This document shows positions 16,354 through 25,334 of a stretch of 33,065 bases of DNA, piece by piece (position 1 is the stretch's first letter; each line of letters begins with the position of its first letter). Position numbers and translations under genes: made by a program. Location: positions 1 to 33,065 of the forward strand of contig JAUREJ010000022.1 in assembly GCA_030827475.1 (NCBI GenBank). The letters are read 5' to 3'. Origin of the DNA: Candidatus Poseidonia sp. GTDB lineage: Archaea > Thermoplasmatota > Poseidoniia > Poseidoniales > Poseidoniaceae. Under the pieces are notes generated by a model, which worked only from the letters and a program-made list of their open reading frames with translations, ran no database searches and had not been told where the DNA came from.

Positions 16354-17643
16354 TCACTTCTTCTCGATCTTCAAACAGACACCAGCGGCCACGGTTTTGC
16401 CCATGTCGCGGATGGCGAAGCGGGACAACTCTGGGAAGGTGTCCATTTGCTCGATAGCCATTGGCTTGGTTGGCTGGAAGCGGATGAGACAAGCGTCACC
16501 GGTCTTGAGGAAGGAAGGGTTGGCTTCCTTGCCGGATTTGTTGGTCTTCTCCAAGAGCTCCATGAACTTCACAGCAACTTGGGCGGTGTGAGCGTGGAAC
16601 ACCGGGGTGTAACCAACGGAGACGACCTTGGGGATGTCCATCAACTGGATTTGACCAACGAAGGTCTCGTCGTGACGCACGAAGGTTGGAGCGCTGTCGG
16701 TGTAACCGGCAACGTCACCACGGCGGATGTCGGTGGTGGCGAGGCCACGCACGTTGAAACCAACGTTGTCACCAGGCTCGGCCTTGTTGACCATCGTGTG
16801 GTGCATCTCAATGGTCTTGACATCAGCGGACTTCTGAGAGGGGTTGAAGACAACGGTCTTGCCGGTGTTCAAAGTTCCAGTCTCAATCTTTCCAACGGGC
16901 ACGGTACCGATACCGCCGATCTTGTAAACGTCCTGGATGGGCAAGCGGAGAGGCTTGTCAACAGGCTTTTCGGGCATTGGCGTTGCGTCGATGGCCTCAA
17001 AGAGGGTGGGTCCTTTGTACCAGGAGCACTTGTCGGACTTCTCATACACGTTGTCACCGTTGAGGGACGAGGCAGGGATCATGGGAACATCGTCGGGCTT
17101 GAAACCGGCCATCTTGAGGAGGCCAGAGACCTGTTCGCAGGCAGACTTGTACTTCTCCTCGGACCAGTCAACACCGGAAATGTCCATCTTGTTGACGTGG
17201 ACGATGAGGCCCTTGACACCAAGCACCTTTGCGAGGAAAGCGTGTTCCTTGGTCTGGGCGTTGACACCGTCGTTGGCTGCGCACAGCAGGACAGCGGTGT
17301 CAGCCTGGGAGGCACCGGTGATCATGTTTTTCACGAAATCACGGTGACCAGGTGCGTCGATGATGGTCCAGTAGTAGTTGGGGGTGAAGAACTCCTTGTG
17401 AGCGACGTCGATGGTGATACCACGCTCGCGCTCTTCCTTGAGTCCGTCCATGACGTACGCAAGGCCGAACCCGGCCTTACCGGATTCAGCAGCGAGTTTT
17501 TCGTTCTTGTCAATCACGTGCTTTTCAATGTGGCCCGAGTCGAGGAGGAGACGTCCAACAGTGGTGGACTTTCCGTGGTCGACGTGACCAATAAACACGA
17601 TGTTGCGGTGTGGCTTGCTTCTATCTTCCCATTGTGAACCCAT
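16354..17643 (-). CDS. tuf: Translation elongation factor 1-alpha (aEF1A)
   Basis: GTPase that delivers aminoacyl-tRNA to the ribosome. The 429-residue protein shows the full set of G motifs: the P-loop GHVDHGKS (19-26), ERERGIT of switch I (71-77), DAPGH (96-100) and NKMD (151-154). Two beta-barrel domains follow, with typical pieces such as PVGKIETGTL, EPGDNVGFNVRG and the C-terminal RFAIRDMGKTVAAGVC. The switch I helix insertion is archaeal/eukaryotic in type. The start is supported by AAGGAG (17652-17657) eight bases upstream and a TATA box at 17682-17687. It heads the operon with uS10. Confidence 0.98.
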   Translation of the reverse strand: MGSQWEDRSKPHRNIVFIGHVDHGKSTTVGRLLLDSGHIEKHVIDKNEKLAAESGKAGFGLAYVMDGLKEERERGITIDVAHKEFFTPNYYWTIIDAPGHRDFVKNMITGASQADTAVLLCAANDGVNAQTKEHAFLAKVLGVKGLIVHVNKMDISGVDWSEEKYKSACEQVSGLLKMAGFKPDDVPMIPASSLNGDNVYEKSDKCSWYKGPTLFEAIDATPMPEKPVDKPLRLPIQDVYKIGGIGTVPVGKIETGTLNTGKTVVFNPSQKSADVKTIEMHHTMVNKAEPGDNVGFNVRGLATTDIRRGDVAGYTDSAPTFVRHDETFVGQIQLMDIPKVVSVGYTPVFHAHTAQVAVKFMELLEKTNKSGKEANPSFLKTGDACLIRFQPTKPMAIEQMDTFPELSRFAIRDMGKTVAAGVCLKIEKK

Positions 17644-17651
17644 GGTAATCG

Positions 17652-17657
17652 CTCCTT
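17652..17657 (-). promoter_or_regulatory. Shine-Dalgarno site of EF-1A
   Basis: The minus strand reads AAGGAG with an 8-base spacer to the ATG at 17643. Confidence 0.6.
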
Positions 17658-17681
17658 AGCAAGCCGTCCGAAAAGTATCCC

Positions 17682-17687
17682 ATATAT
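17682..17687 (-). promoter_or_regulatory. TATA box of the EF-1A/uS10 operon
   Basis: ATATAT lies about 42 bases before the ATG, predicting a leader of roughly 15 bases that would contain the AAGGAG site. It separates this unit from the pyruvate kinase gene upstream. Confidence 0.55.
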
Positions 17688-17737
17688 CAAGAGCGCGATG
17701 GGCAACATCCGCTGATTAATGCGAAAAAGGAGGTCAA

Positions 17738-19189
17738 TCACTCCGCATCAAGAATTTCACCGTCTCGGCCAATCCGGTACAAACGCAGGGTGCTTGTGGA
17801 CCCTCGCATCGCCAACGGGCTGCCCGAAATTGCCACAATACGGTCACCGGGCTCAATGCGCTTCTGAAGGACGAGCTGTTCCACGGCTTCACGCATCGTT
17901 TTCGAACCGCGCTCGTGTTCTTTGGAGAGAATGGTGTCCACGCCCGGGAGCATGCAGGTGCGTCGCAACGCACGCAGCCGATCACTCACGGCAGTGACGG
18001 GAATGTTGGGCCGATATCCCGAGACCAGTCGGGGGGCTGTACCGTGTTGGGTCGCCACCACGATGCGGGCTGCGCCGGATTCTTTGGCGAGTTCAACCCC
18101 AGCATGGGCTACGGCGCGAGTTGAACGGAACCGAGCCAAGGCGTTGGGTCGTAAGTCGTGGCTGCTGAGGCCTTGCTCCGTGGCCTGGGCGATTTTGGCC
18201 ATCGTTTGAACGGCTTCGAGCGGGTACTTTCCGGACGCCGTTTCGCCCGAGAGCATCACACCGGTCGCTCCGTGGCGAATCGCTGTGGACACATCGCTCA
18301 CTTCAGCCCGAGTCGGCCGAGGTTGAAGCGTCATCGAATCGAGCATCTGAGTGGCCACCACAACAGGCATGCCGCGCTCAAGAGCTTTGTCGATGATACG
18401 TTGTTGAACCACGGGGACGTTTTCCAAAGGAATCTCTACGCCGAGGTCTCCACGAGCAACCATCACCGCATCGGCGGTGTCGAGAATGCTGTCCAAGTTC
18501 TCAAGAGCGGCAGGGTGCTCAATCTTCGCGAGCACCGGGACATGCATTGAAGCAGCCTTCACCATTTGTTTTGCGGGGAGGAGGTCCGAGGCGGTGCGAA
18601 CGTAACTTACGGCGATGTAGTCGGCGCCGTTTTCGAGGGCGTGTTGGATGGCACGCTCGTCTTTGACACCGATGGCGGGCAGATCAACCAACGTCCCTGG
18701 GACGTTAACGCCTTTTCGGCTGCTGATGGGGCCACCGTCCTCCACACGACAACGGACGATACCGTTCGCTGTTCCCGGCGTTGAAGTCACGGTCAGGCGA
18801 ATCAACCCGTCTGCGAGCAAAACGGGGTCACCGGGATTTAACTCGCTGGACAGACCGCCGTATTGAACCGGGAAACGGTGACCATCGGTCGCCTCCATGT
18901 GGTCCACACCGCAATGAAGCTCGATCTCGCTTCCGTCTTGGAGGCTGGTCGCTTCAGGGAAGGTGCCGAGGCGAAGTTTCGGACCGGGGAGGTCGGCCAT
19001 GATGCACGTAGGCCGCCCGGTTTCATCCTCAATGTCCCGAATCAAGCGATAGAGTTCGGTCTTCTCTTCGGGTTCGCCATGCGAGTAATTCAGTCGGCAA
19101 ACGTCCATACCCGCTTCGAGCAGGGCCTTGATCGATGCCCGATCGTCGCACGAGGGCCCTATGGTGGCGATGATTCGAGTCCTTCGCAT
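17738..19189 (-). CDS. pyk: Pyruvate kinase
   Basis: Glycolytic enzyme converting phosphoenolpyruvate and ADP to pyruvate and ATP. The 483-residue protein has the usual length. It starts MRRTRIIATIGPSC and has the RLNYSHG loop (32-38). The active-site signature spans K222, E224 (KIEHPAALEN) and D248 (MVARGDLGVEIP). The helical segment ATQMLDSM...PTRAEVSDV follows, and an alpha/beta C-terminal regulatory domain ends YRIGRDGEILDAE. The gene lies 15 bases after the PKD lipoprotein stop and is separated from it by a perfect inverted repeat, so it may be partly expressed from the upstream gene. Confidence 0.97.
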   Translation of the reverse strand: MRRTRIIATIGPSCDDRASIKALLEAGMDVCRLNYSHGEPEEKTELYRLIRDIEDETGRPTCIMADLPGPKLRLGTFPEATSLQDGSEIELHCGVDHMEATDGHRFPVQYGGLSSELNPGDPVLLADGLIRLTVTSTPGTANGIVRCRVEDGGPISSRKGVNVPGTLVDLPAIGVKDERAIQHALENGADYIAVSYVRTASDLLPAKQMVKAASMHVPVLAKIEHPAALENLDSILDTADAVMVARGDLGVEIPLENVPVVQQRIIDKALERGMPVVVATQMLDSMTLQPRPTRAEVSDVSTAIRHGATGVMLSGETASGKYPLEAVQTMAKIAQATEQGLSSHDLRPNALARFRSTRAVAHAGVELAKESGAARIVVATQHGTAPRLVSGYRPNIPVTAVSDRLRALRRTCMLPGVDTILSKEHERGSKTMREAVEQLVLQKRIEPGDRIVAISGSPLAMRGSTSTLRLYRIGRDGEILDAE

Positions 19190-19191
19190 AG

Positions 19192-19208
19192 GTGAAACCC
19201 CGTTTCAC
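19192..19208. repeat. Perfect inverted repeat between the PKD lipoprotein gene and pyk
   Basis: GTGAAAC and GTTTCAC flank CCC. The repeat includes the stop codon of the lipoprotein gene and ends three bases before the pyk ATG. It could act as an attenuator, mRNA processing site or operator; no poly-T follows. Confidence 0.45.
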
Positions 19209-20437
19209 TTGTAGTACAGACGGATGACGAATTGGTCGATGACGAAATCGTTCACGCGGTCGTTTTGAATCGTCATGGTCCATTCACCATCGCCGTACGT
19301 TGAATCCGTGTCGGAGAAGAGGTAACTTGAGAGGCGGAGGTGGACGCAGTCCTGTTCGCTATCGCACTCGCCATCGTCCCGCGATTCTCGGTCAACCTTG
19401 GTGGTGTTATCGGCTTCCTCGTCCTCTTCGTTGTAAGCAAAGATGTCGATTTCACTGCGGCAGTTGTTGGCTCCCGGAATCGGGGTACAGTCCTCGTCCT
19501 CCTTGGGGTACTCCAACTCCATTTGGGCTTTCACGATGGTGTTGCCTGATGTTTTGTCGTAATGAATCATGGTCTTGAATTCCAGCGTAGCGGGATTCCC
19601 GCTGGTGTTCCCACCGATTTCGAAATCGTTCCAGTATCCCGCATAGTTCACGATGACTTTGATGGTGGCGCTGTCGGTCATGTCCACGTTGTTGGTCACG
19701 GTCAGGCCGATTTCGTATTCACCGGGTTCAACGTTGGACCACTGCACGGTCTCGCCGACCAAATCGCCGTCGTTTTCGCTGTCGCCATCGTTGTCCTTGT
19801 CGTCGTCCAAGTTGAGATCCCACCGGTAACCGTCGGTTGGAATGTACTGGGAGGATGCCTCACCAGCCGTGGAGGCCGAGGCGTCGAGTTCGATGGTGAT
19901 GGTCTCGGTCACGGTCCGGTCGGTCATCGATTTGTCGCGAGCGCAGATCCAGACCAAGATGTAGCGGTCCTCGTTGATGGTCTCGTCCTCGCAATCTTCG
20001 TTGTCCGCATATTGCCTGATTTCGGCCTTTGGAGGCTCGGCGCTTTCAGCATAGACGACGACGTCTCGCGTTTGTTCTGAGGTCGTGGTGCCGTCCGAAA
20101 CTTCCAACCTGACCTGGTAGGTTTTGGCCTCGTCAAATGACCACGAGGCTGTGCGACCCGTTGCGTCGATGTCGATGGAGCCCTCTGCATCAAAGTTCCA
20201 ACGGTAGGTGAGCGAGCCGTCACTTGGCGTGGAATCCGAGGCATCAAACGTGACGGTGGTGCCGGATTTGATGTTCTTTGATGGACTGAATTTGAAGACG
20301 GCAAGAACGTCTTCAGCGTCGGCACCGCCGTCGTCTTCGAAAATGCATCCCGCAAGGGAGGACATCACCATCAGGCAAGCCATGAGCAGGGTCACGGAGA
20401 TGCGGGCCATGCGCTGCGGTGGTGGCTCGGTTTTCAA
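19205..20437 (-). CDS. PKD-domain lipoprotein
   Basis: Exported lipid-anchored protein of unknown role. The 410-residue frame has a hydrophobic signal ending in the SLAGC lipobox (lipidated Cys31 in this numbering) and then an acidic stretch (FEDDGGADAED). A PKD-like domain (about 45-128) is recognisable from DASDSTPSDGSLTYRWNFD and YQVRLEVSDG. A second PKD-like module (about 175-265) contains an Asp-rich, calcium-loop-like DLNLDDDKDNDGDSENDGD insert. The C-terminal part resembles a beta-sandwich such as the proprotein-convertase P domain (DSTYGDGEWTMTIQN near the end). The ATG ten codons in (20410, MARISVTLL) may be the real start because it gives a normal-length signal peptide. It lies 18 bases after the polB stop and just before pyk. 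Confidence 0.82.
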   Translation of the reverse strand: MKTEPPPQRMARISVTLLMACLMVMSSLAGCIFEDDGGADAEDVLAVFKFSPSKNIKSGTTVTFDASDSTPSDGSLTYRWNFDAEGSIDIDATGRTASWSFDEAKTYQVRLEVSDGTTTSEQTRDVVVYAESAEPPKAEIRQYADNEDCEDETINEDRYILVWICARDKSMTDRTVTETITIELDASASTAGEASSQYIPTDGYRWDLNLDDDKDNDGDSENDGDLVGETVQWSNVEPGEYEIGLTVTNNVDMTDSATIKVIVNYAGYWNDFEIGGNTSGNPATLEFKTMIHYDKTSGNTIVKAQMELEYPKEDEDCTPIPGANNCRSEIDIFAYNEEDEEADNTTKVDRESRDDGECDSEQDCVHLRLSSYLFSDTDSTYGDGEWTMTIQNDRVNDFVIDQFVIRLYYK

Positions 20438-20455
20438 AAGGGCTTCCTCAAGAAG

Positions 20456-23152
20456 TCACGTTCCAAACGAAAACAGCGTCCTCTGCCGGTTGCCCGCCAT
20501 CAGGTCATTGGCATCCCAATCGAAGATTTCCGTGATTCGTCCCACGGCGGCAGCCAAACGTTCAGCGTAGAACAATCCGTCGTAGCTGACCTCGACCCCC
20601 TCTTCCTCGTTGTCAAGCCATGGAGCCACCTCCATCGGTCGCTTTTTTGCATCCGTGACGAGGAACGAGACTTTCATTCCTGAAGTAAAGCCCAAGCCCC
20701 GTTCGATGCGTTGTTTGGCTACCCGCACCTGCGCCATGCTGTTGGGGTTGGTGTAGTCCTTGTGAAAATCGACATCGTCCGCAGATTTCACCGGTGTTCG
20801 CAAGACCCGGCCTTTGCAGGATTTGGCCAAAACCACCTCGCTTGGAGGAACTTTGCCTTGCTTGAGTGCACGAACCTGGTCTCTCGCAAACTCCACCAGT
20901 TGGTCGCCTTGGTCGGCCAAAGCGAAGCGGAACACCTGCCGCATGGTGCGGGTCAGGTAGGGGAATGAATCGGTGCGTTGGGTTTCATAGCCTCGAATCA
21001 ACATCTCCTCCGCAGGCCATACGACGTTGCCGATGTACCGCTTCTTGGCCCCGTGGCTGAAGAAGACGGAAAGGCCTTTTTCAAACTCCAGAACGGCGGC
21101 GTCCTTGCTGTAGCGTTGGGCCAACTTGGTCCCGAAGGCAACCATTTCCTCAACGGCTGCAAGATGAGCACTGCGCTTTTCCAAAGCAGCGGCGTCCCCT
21201 CGCTCAACGGCTTCCTTCTCATCATCGCTGAGCATCCGCGGGGCGTTCGGGTCGATCGGACACCGAACAAAGATGGAGTCTGTGTCCGAGTACACAACGC
21301 CGTGACCTTCTGTTTCCACGGCAGCGATGATGGTCTTGATGTTCTGACGGGCCCATGCCGTAATGGACGAGCCAAGGTCGCGGTGGGTGAACCGGTAAAA
21401 GCCGCTGGCAAAAACCCCGTAGAAGGAATTCATGAGGATCTTGACAGCGTATTGCATAGCATCGTGAAAACCAACCGCAAGCTCATCGTTGGCCTTCTTC
21501 GCCGCACGCAAAGCAGCTTTGTGTTGATCCCGCTGGGCCATCAAATCCTCAAGCAACAACGGTACGAGTCCTTTCCGCTCGTCTTGGTGGCGAAACACCA
21601 CTTGGGTGGGGGAGCGGTGGGCTTTGTCAGGGTGCTCAATGTCGTCCAAGGACCCCTCGAGGCGGGTTGTGTAGCAGATGTTATGACCGATCATGATGGA
21701 GGGGTACATGCTCTTGAAATCAAGCACTGCAATCCAAGGATGCAGGCCCTTCTCCACATCGTGAACGTACCCCCCGGTGATTTGCCCTTCTTTGGCTTCC
21801 GCAGAACCGGTGAGGGGGACTGCAACCTGCTGCCGGTCAGCCAAACGGATGACGAGGGAATCGATGAGTTGGCTCGTGCTGCCGTTCGCGGCGGTCTCGA
21901 AGGGGACCTTGGCGACGGCAGCCACGGCCTCCTTACGCCGAACCGCTTGAATGGCCCGCAAAATGTCCAACGGCAGTTCCGCATCGCGGACACAGTAACT
22001 CAGAACCTCGTCAGGACGGGTTGCCCACTCTTCGTCCATGTTTGAGGCATCCACGTCCATTTTGTGCTTGGCCTCATCATCGGGAAAGAGCAGGGTTGCG
22101 ACGAAAGAGAGCGTTTCCCTGCGAGGGTTCAGCGCTTGCCGTGCCTGCCACCATGTGTCCATGATGACCCGCCCCGCAAGGTTCCATGCACGGTTGCTCT
22201 GGCGTTTGGGGAGCAGAGCGTCTCGCTGCCGTTTGAGTTCGATTTCTTGGGGCGGTGCTCGGCCCCAACCAAACAAGGCGATGCTCCCCTCAGACCCTCG
22301 TCCTCGCTGGAGGATTTTGCTTCGGTCAGCGAGGCGAGGCAGGTCAAAGTTGTCGATGTTGTATCCCGTGATGATGTCAGGGTCGTGCTCCAGAACGGTG
22401 GCGGTCAACGCCTCCAGAATCTCGGTCTCCGTGCCCGTGTAGGCAATGGAATGTCGATTTCCAGAACCGAGGTCTTCGATGCAGGCCGCTGCACAAAGCA
22501 CGGTTTCGTGCTCAATGCTCGTTTCCAGGTCGAAGGACATGATGCGGTAAGGGACCTGAAACGGCGGTGTTGATTCCAAACGGTCGACGGAGGTGACCAC
22601 GGTCACGTCCACCGCGTATCGACCGCCTCCGCCCGCTTCGATCACGCTGGGTCTGAGCAACGGGGCATCGTCGCGGCGTTCGTCGACCGTTTCGCCTGAA
22701 AACGCAACGTGAGCGCCGATATCGGCGTCCAAAAACAAGCGGTTGACAAACGGAATATCGCCCGAAAAGACCTGCCAAGATTGGGACATGAGGGCGCTTC
22801 GAAGGGCCGGAACATGGAAGGGTTGTTCGACTTCTACGGTCCAAACCGGTCGGTGCCCCAACATGGTCCATTTGACCTCGGGACCCCTGACGTCAGCGAC
22901 GTGATCCATTGTCGTCACGCTTCGTATACGGTCCTTGAGAAAAGGAGCAATCTCGTCGTCAACGTTCCACTGGCCGATGGGTGCAATTTCAAAGGTCGGA
23001 CGAAGACCGTGAACGAGCAGGCAGACTGAACGCCCATCGTCCATTCGACCGAAAAGTTCGATCACCGTACGGGGGGCTGAATCTTCGTCTGCTCGGTCAG
23101 AAAGCGAACGATATCGTCCGCTCACCACCCCCATTCGCCCCTTCATTATCAC
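20456..23152 (-). CDS. polB: Family B DNA-directed DNA polymerase
   Basis: Replicative or repair polymerase with proofreading. Numbering from the first codon of the 898-residue frame, the exonuclease motifs are intact: Exo I FDLET (Asp208, Glu210), Exo II YNIDNFD (264-270) and Exo III YCVRD (386-390). So are the polymerase motifs: A DFKSMYPSI (478-486), B KILMNSFYG (571-579) and C YSDTDS (621-626). No intein interrupts A, B or C. At about 900 residues it is somewhat longer than the roughly 780-residue euryarchaeal PolB enzymes. The frame opens with a GTG; an ATG two codons later (MKGRMGVV), preceded by a G-rich stretch, is an equally good start. The PKD lipoprotein and pyk follow closely on the same strand. 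Confidence 0.97.
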   Translation of the reverse strand: MIMKGRMGVVSGRYRSLSDRADEDSAPRTVIELFGRMDDGRSVCLLVHGLRPTFEIAPIGQWNVDDEIAPFLKDRIRSVTTMDHVADVRGPEVKWTMLGHRPVWTVEVEQPFHVPALRSALMSQSWQVFSGDIPFVNRLFLDADIGAHVAFSGETVDERRDDAPLLRPSVIEAGGGGRYAVDVTVVTSVDRLESTPPFQVPYRIMSFDLETSIEHETVLCAAACIEDLGSGNRHSIAYTGTETEILEALTATVLEHDPDIITGYNIDNFDLPRLADRSKILQRGRGSEGSIALFGWGRAPPQEIELKRQRDALLPKRQSNRAWNLAGRVIMDTWWQARQALNPRRETLSFVATLLFPDDEAKHKMDVDASNMDEEWATRPDEVLSYCVRDAELPLDILRAIQAVRRKEAVAAVAKVPFETAANGSTSQLIDSLVIRLADRQQVAVPLTGSAEAKEGQITGGYVHDVEKGLHPWIAVLDFKSMYPSIMIGHNICYTTRLEGSLDDIEHPDKAHRSPTQVVFRHQDERKGLVPLLLEDLMAQRDQHKAALRAAKKANDELAVGFHDAMQYAVKILMNSFYGVFASGFYRFTHRDLGSSITAWARQNIKTIIAAVETEGHGVVYSDTDSIFVRCPIDPNAPRMLSDDEKEAVERGDAAALEKRSAHLAAVEEMVAFGTKLAQRYSKDAAVLEFEKGLSVFFSHGAKKRYIGNVVWPAEEMLIRGYETQRTDSFPYLTRTMRQVFRFALADQGDQLVEFARDQVRALKQGKVPPSEVVLAKSCKGRVLRTPVKSADDVDFHKDYTNPNSMAQVRVAKQRIERGLGFTSGMKVSFLVTDAKKRPMEVAPWLDNEEEGVEVSYDGLFYAERLAAAVGRITEIFDWDANDLMAGNRQRTLFSFGT

Positions 23153-23252
23153 ACCCCCTACCGCCTTGAGGCTTGGACCCCATTAGAACCCATCTGTGAA
23201 GGAAATTGGGCATCGACGAAACGGATCCCACATCACAAAAAATGAGAGAGGA

Positions 23253-23266
23253 AGGCTTGAAAGCCT
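23253..23266. repeat. Inverted repeat upstream of ilvE
   Basis: AGGCTT and AAGCCT flank GA, and the outer bases AATG (23241-23244) and CATT (23267-23270) can extend the stem around a bulge. It lies about 40 bases before the ilvE start in the 150-base region between polB and ilvE and may be a regulatory hairpin. I see no clear TATA box at leaderless spacing for ilvE. Confidence 0.35.
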
Positions 23267-23301
23267 CATTCCAATCGCTAGCGTTGAGGGAGCGTTAAAT
23301 C

Positions 23302-24318
23302 ATGCATGAGTCGTTTGATTGGGACAGCCTCACTTTTTCCCTCACCCCAACCGACACCATGTACATCACAACCACCGAGGGTGATGAACCGTGGATGCCG
23401 GGCGAACTCCAACCCTACGGCGACATCCCGATGTCACCGGCTGCAGGGGTGCTCAACTACGGCCAAGGCTTGTTTGAAGGGATGAAGGCGTTTCGCACAT
23501 CGGCAAACCGCATCGTGTTCTTCCGGCCAGAAGAGAACGCACGCCGCATGCAACGCGGCGCTGACCGACTGAAGATGCCCCCGGTTCCCGAATCCATTTT
23601 TGTCGATGCGGTCGAGCAAGTCGTCGCCGCCAATCAGCATTGGGTGCCCCCCACCGGAAAAGGTGCCATGTATGTTCGGCCGTTGCTGATGGGAAGCGGA
23701 CCTGTACTCGGCGTCAAACCTGCTCCGTCCTACACCTTCCTCATCTACGTCACCCCTGTTGGACCGTACTTCAAAGGCGGCATGAACGCCATCGACCTGT
23801 TGATTTCAGAACATCACCACCGCGCCGCACCGGGCGGGTCGGGCGGTGTCAAGGCGATTGGCAATTATGCCCCGGGCATGAAGCCGAGTAAGGAAGCCAA
23901 GGAACTGGGGTATGCCGAGGTGATTTACCTCGATGCAGAGACACACTCGGCGATTGAAGAAGTGGGTGCTGCGAACTTCTTCTGCATCAAAGACAAGGTG
24001 CTTTACACGCCGGAATTGACCGGCACCATTCTGCCCGGCATCACACGCGACTCGATCATCCAACTGGCGCGCCACCAAGGCTACGAGGTCGTTGAAGGGA
24101 ATGTGCTGGCGGATTTTGCCGTACAAGCGGACGAAGCCTTTTGCTGCGGAACCGCCGCCGTGATTTCACCCATCGGCTCCATCACCCATAACGGGGTCAA
24201 ATCGGTGTACGGTGGAGGAACACCCGGAAAGATCACGACGGAACTCTACAACCTTTTGACCGGGATTCAAAACGAGACCGAAGAGGACGTCTTTGGCTGG
24301 CTTCACCCGTTGCCTTGA
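23302..24318 (+). CDS. ilvE: Branched-chain amino acid aminotransferase
   Basis: PLP-dependent fold-type IV enzyme that interconverts valine, leucine and isoleucine with their 2-oxo acids, with glutamate as partner. The 338-residue product has the family length. It shows VLNYGQGLFEGMKAFR near the N-terminus, the PLP lysine in GGVKAIGNYA (Lys184), the EEVGAANFF segment, LTGTILPGITRDSI, and the phosphate-binding CGTAAVISPIGS. This is the longer eukaryotic/Gram-positive-like BCAT form (BCAT type II). No other ilv or leu genes are in the window. Its last 16 bases overlap the 3' end of the convergent cupredoxin gene. Confidence 0.96.
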   Translation: MHESFDWDSLTFSLTPTDTMYITTTEGDEPWMPGELQPYGDIPMSPAAGVLNYGQGLFEGMKAFRTSANRIVFFRPEENARRMQRGADRLKMPPVPESIFVDAVEQVVAANQHWVPPTGKGAMYVRPLLMGSGPVLGVKPAPSYTFLIYVTPVGPYFKGGMNAIDLLISEHHHRAAPGGSGGVKAIGNYAPGMKPSKEAKELGYAEVIYLDAETHSAIEEVGAANFFCIKDKVLYTPELTGTILPGITRDSIIQLARHQGYEVVEGNVLADFAVQADEAFCCGTAAVISPIGSITHNGVKSVYGGGTPGKITTELYNLLTGIQNETEEDVFGWLHPLP

Positions 24319-24791
24319 AGGCGACGCAGGGCGAAAGCAAGGGCCAACGTCACCGCCGTCCACGACATCGGAAGAAACGGCGTGTCCTCTGAGTCGGCTG
24401 GAACCTCGGGTTCGGGTTCGGGCTCTTGTTCGGCGGCAGGTTCAACCACGATTTGACCCACCATACCAACCGATTCATGCGGCTCGCAGACGAAGGCGTA
24501 GGTTCCGTTCATGCCCCGCTCAAAGGTGAAGGAAAAGTCCACTGCGCGCGCAGGCTCGCCCGTATCAAAAACACCGTTTTCCTCAACAGCGTTGTGCGGG
24601 AGGGCTTGGCCGCTCCAAAAGAAACGCACCGTATCGCCTTCGGTAACGGTCACGGAAGAAGGTGAAAACCGAAGGTTCGTGCTGTCCACTGAAATCACGG
24701 TCGTATCGCCGCTTTGTGCAGGTTGTGCGGCGATGTCCCCTTGAAGAAGCAAGAGAAGGGCCGTGACCAGAAGCGCCTTGGCGGAGTTCAT
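24303..24791 (-). CDS. Secreted plastocyanin-like type 1 copper protein (cupredoxin)
   Basis: Small exported electron carrier. The 162-residue product has a signal peptide (about 1-22) and a plastocyanin-type beta sandwich (about 30-116) with all four type 1 copper ligands visible: His66 in LPHNAV, Cys102 and His105 in VCEPHES, and Met110. A Glu/Pro-rich linker (EQEPEPEPEV) follows, then a short hydrophobic tail (MSWTAVTLALAFALRR) ending in arginines. The tail resembles archaeal C-terminal sorting or anchoring signals, so the protein is probably held at the outer face of the membrane. Its redox partner is not in the window. It follows SRP19 by 45 bases on the same strand and may be co-transcribed. 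Confidence 0.9.
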   Translation of the reverse strand: MNSAKALLVTALLLLLQGDIAAQPAQSGDTTVISVDSTNLRFSPSSVTVTEGDTVRFFWSGQALPHNAVEENGVFDTGEPARAVDFSFTFERGMNGTYAFVCEPHESVGMVGQIVVEPAAEQEPEPEPEVPADSEDTPFLPMSWTAVTLALAFALRRLQGNG

Positions 24792-24836
24792 GGTTAGAAA
24801 AGCGAGGATGGAGTTATCAAAGCCTGTTTGAACGCT

Positions 24837-25280
24837 TCACTTCTTCTTGAAGCCAGAACGTTTTTTGAAACTGGAACGTGGTTGGGTGTTTTTTCGTTGC
24901 GAACGTGCCCGTCTGTCTCCGGTTTTCGGACCTCGTGCAGTCTCCGCTTCGGTGGCTTTCCGCTCATCGCGTTGCATTTGTCGCCATTGGCCTCCGATGA
25001 GTTGCAACACCTCCTCTTTCGAGCCGGCTCCAATGGCCTCCTTGGCTCCAGAAGCCGACACCCAAAGCCGACCTTCGCGGCCGTGAGGGCGTCGAGGATG
25101 TGAGGTGGATTCCTCGCGCTTGATTTTCCGAAGACCGACTTCACGAGCGGCCATGAACAGACCTTCCAAATCGGGTTTCACAACGGCGGCGTCCTTTGGA
25201 ACACGGCGACCGCCTCGTCGAGAGAGTTTGAGGTCAAAGTACCCGGGCCAAATGCAAATCCGATCGGGATTGTGGTCCAT
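24837..25280 (-). CDS. srp19: Signal recognition particle 19 kDa protein
   Basis: Binds the SRP RNA and helps load SRP54 for co-translational targeting of membrane and secreted proteins. The 147-residue product carries the SRP19 core in its first 95 or so residues: ICIWPGYFDLKLSRRGGRRVPK, then LEGLFMAAREVGL. A very basic, probably disordered extension with KKR/FKKK clusters follows and makes it longer than the usual archaeal protein of about 100 residues. The tail could contact RNA. The gene lies 54 bases after eS8 on the same strand, so an operon is likely. Confidence 0.93.
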   Translation of the reverse strand: MDHNPDRICIWPGYFDLKLSRRGGRRVPKDAAVVKPDLEGLFMAAREVGLRKIKREESTSHPRRPHGREGRLWVSASGAKEAIGAGSKEEVLQLIGGQWRQMQRDERKATEAETARGPKTGDRRARSQRKNTQPRSSFKKRSGFKKK

Positions 25281-25334
25281 GGTCTCGCCTCAAAGGACGC
25301 TCACGCCAAACCGTCTTGAAGCCGTCGCTCGGGC

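Noticed and set aside
16447-17637. 396-codon open frame on the plus strand
   Set aside because: Exact antisense of EF-1A, a known source of long spurious frames because of strong codon bias.
20978-22045. 355-codon open frame on the plus strand
   Set aside because: Antisense to the polymerase core of polB, with no coherent domain.
20456-23152. Intein in DNA polymerase B
   Set aside because: Archaeal polB genes often carry inteins at motifs A, B or C, but all three motifs are continuous here.
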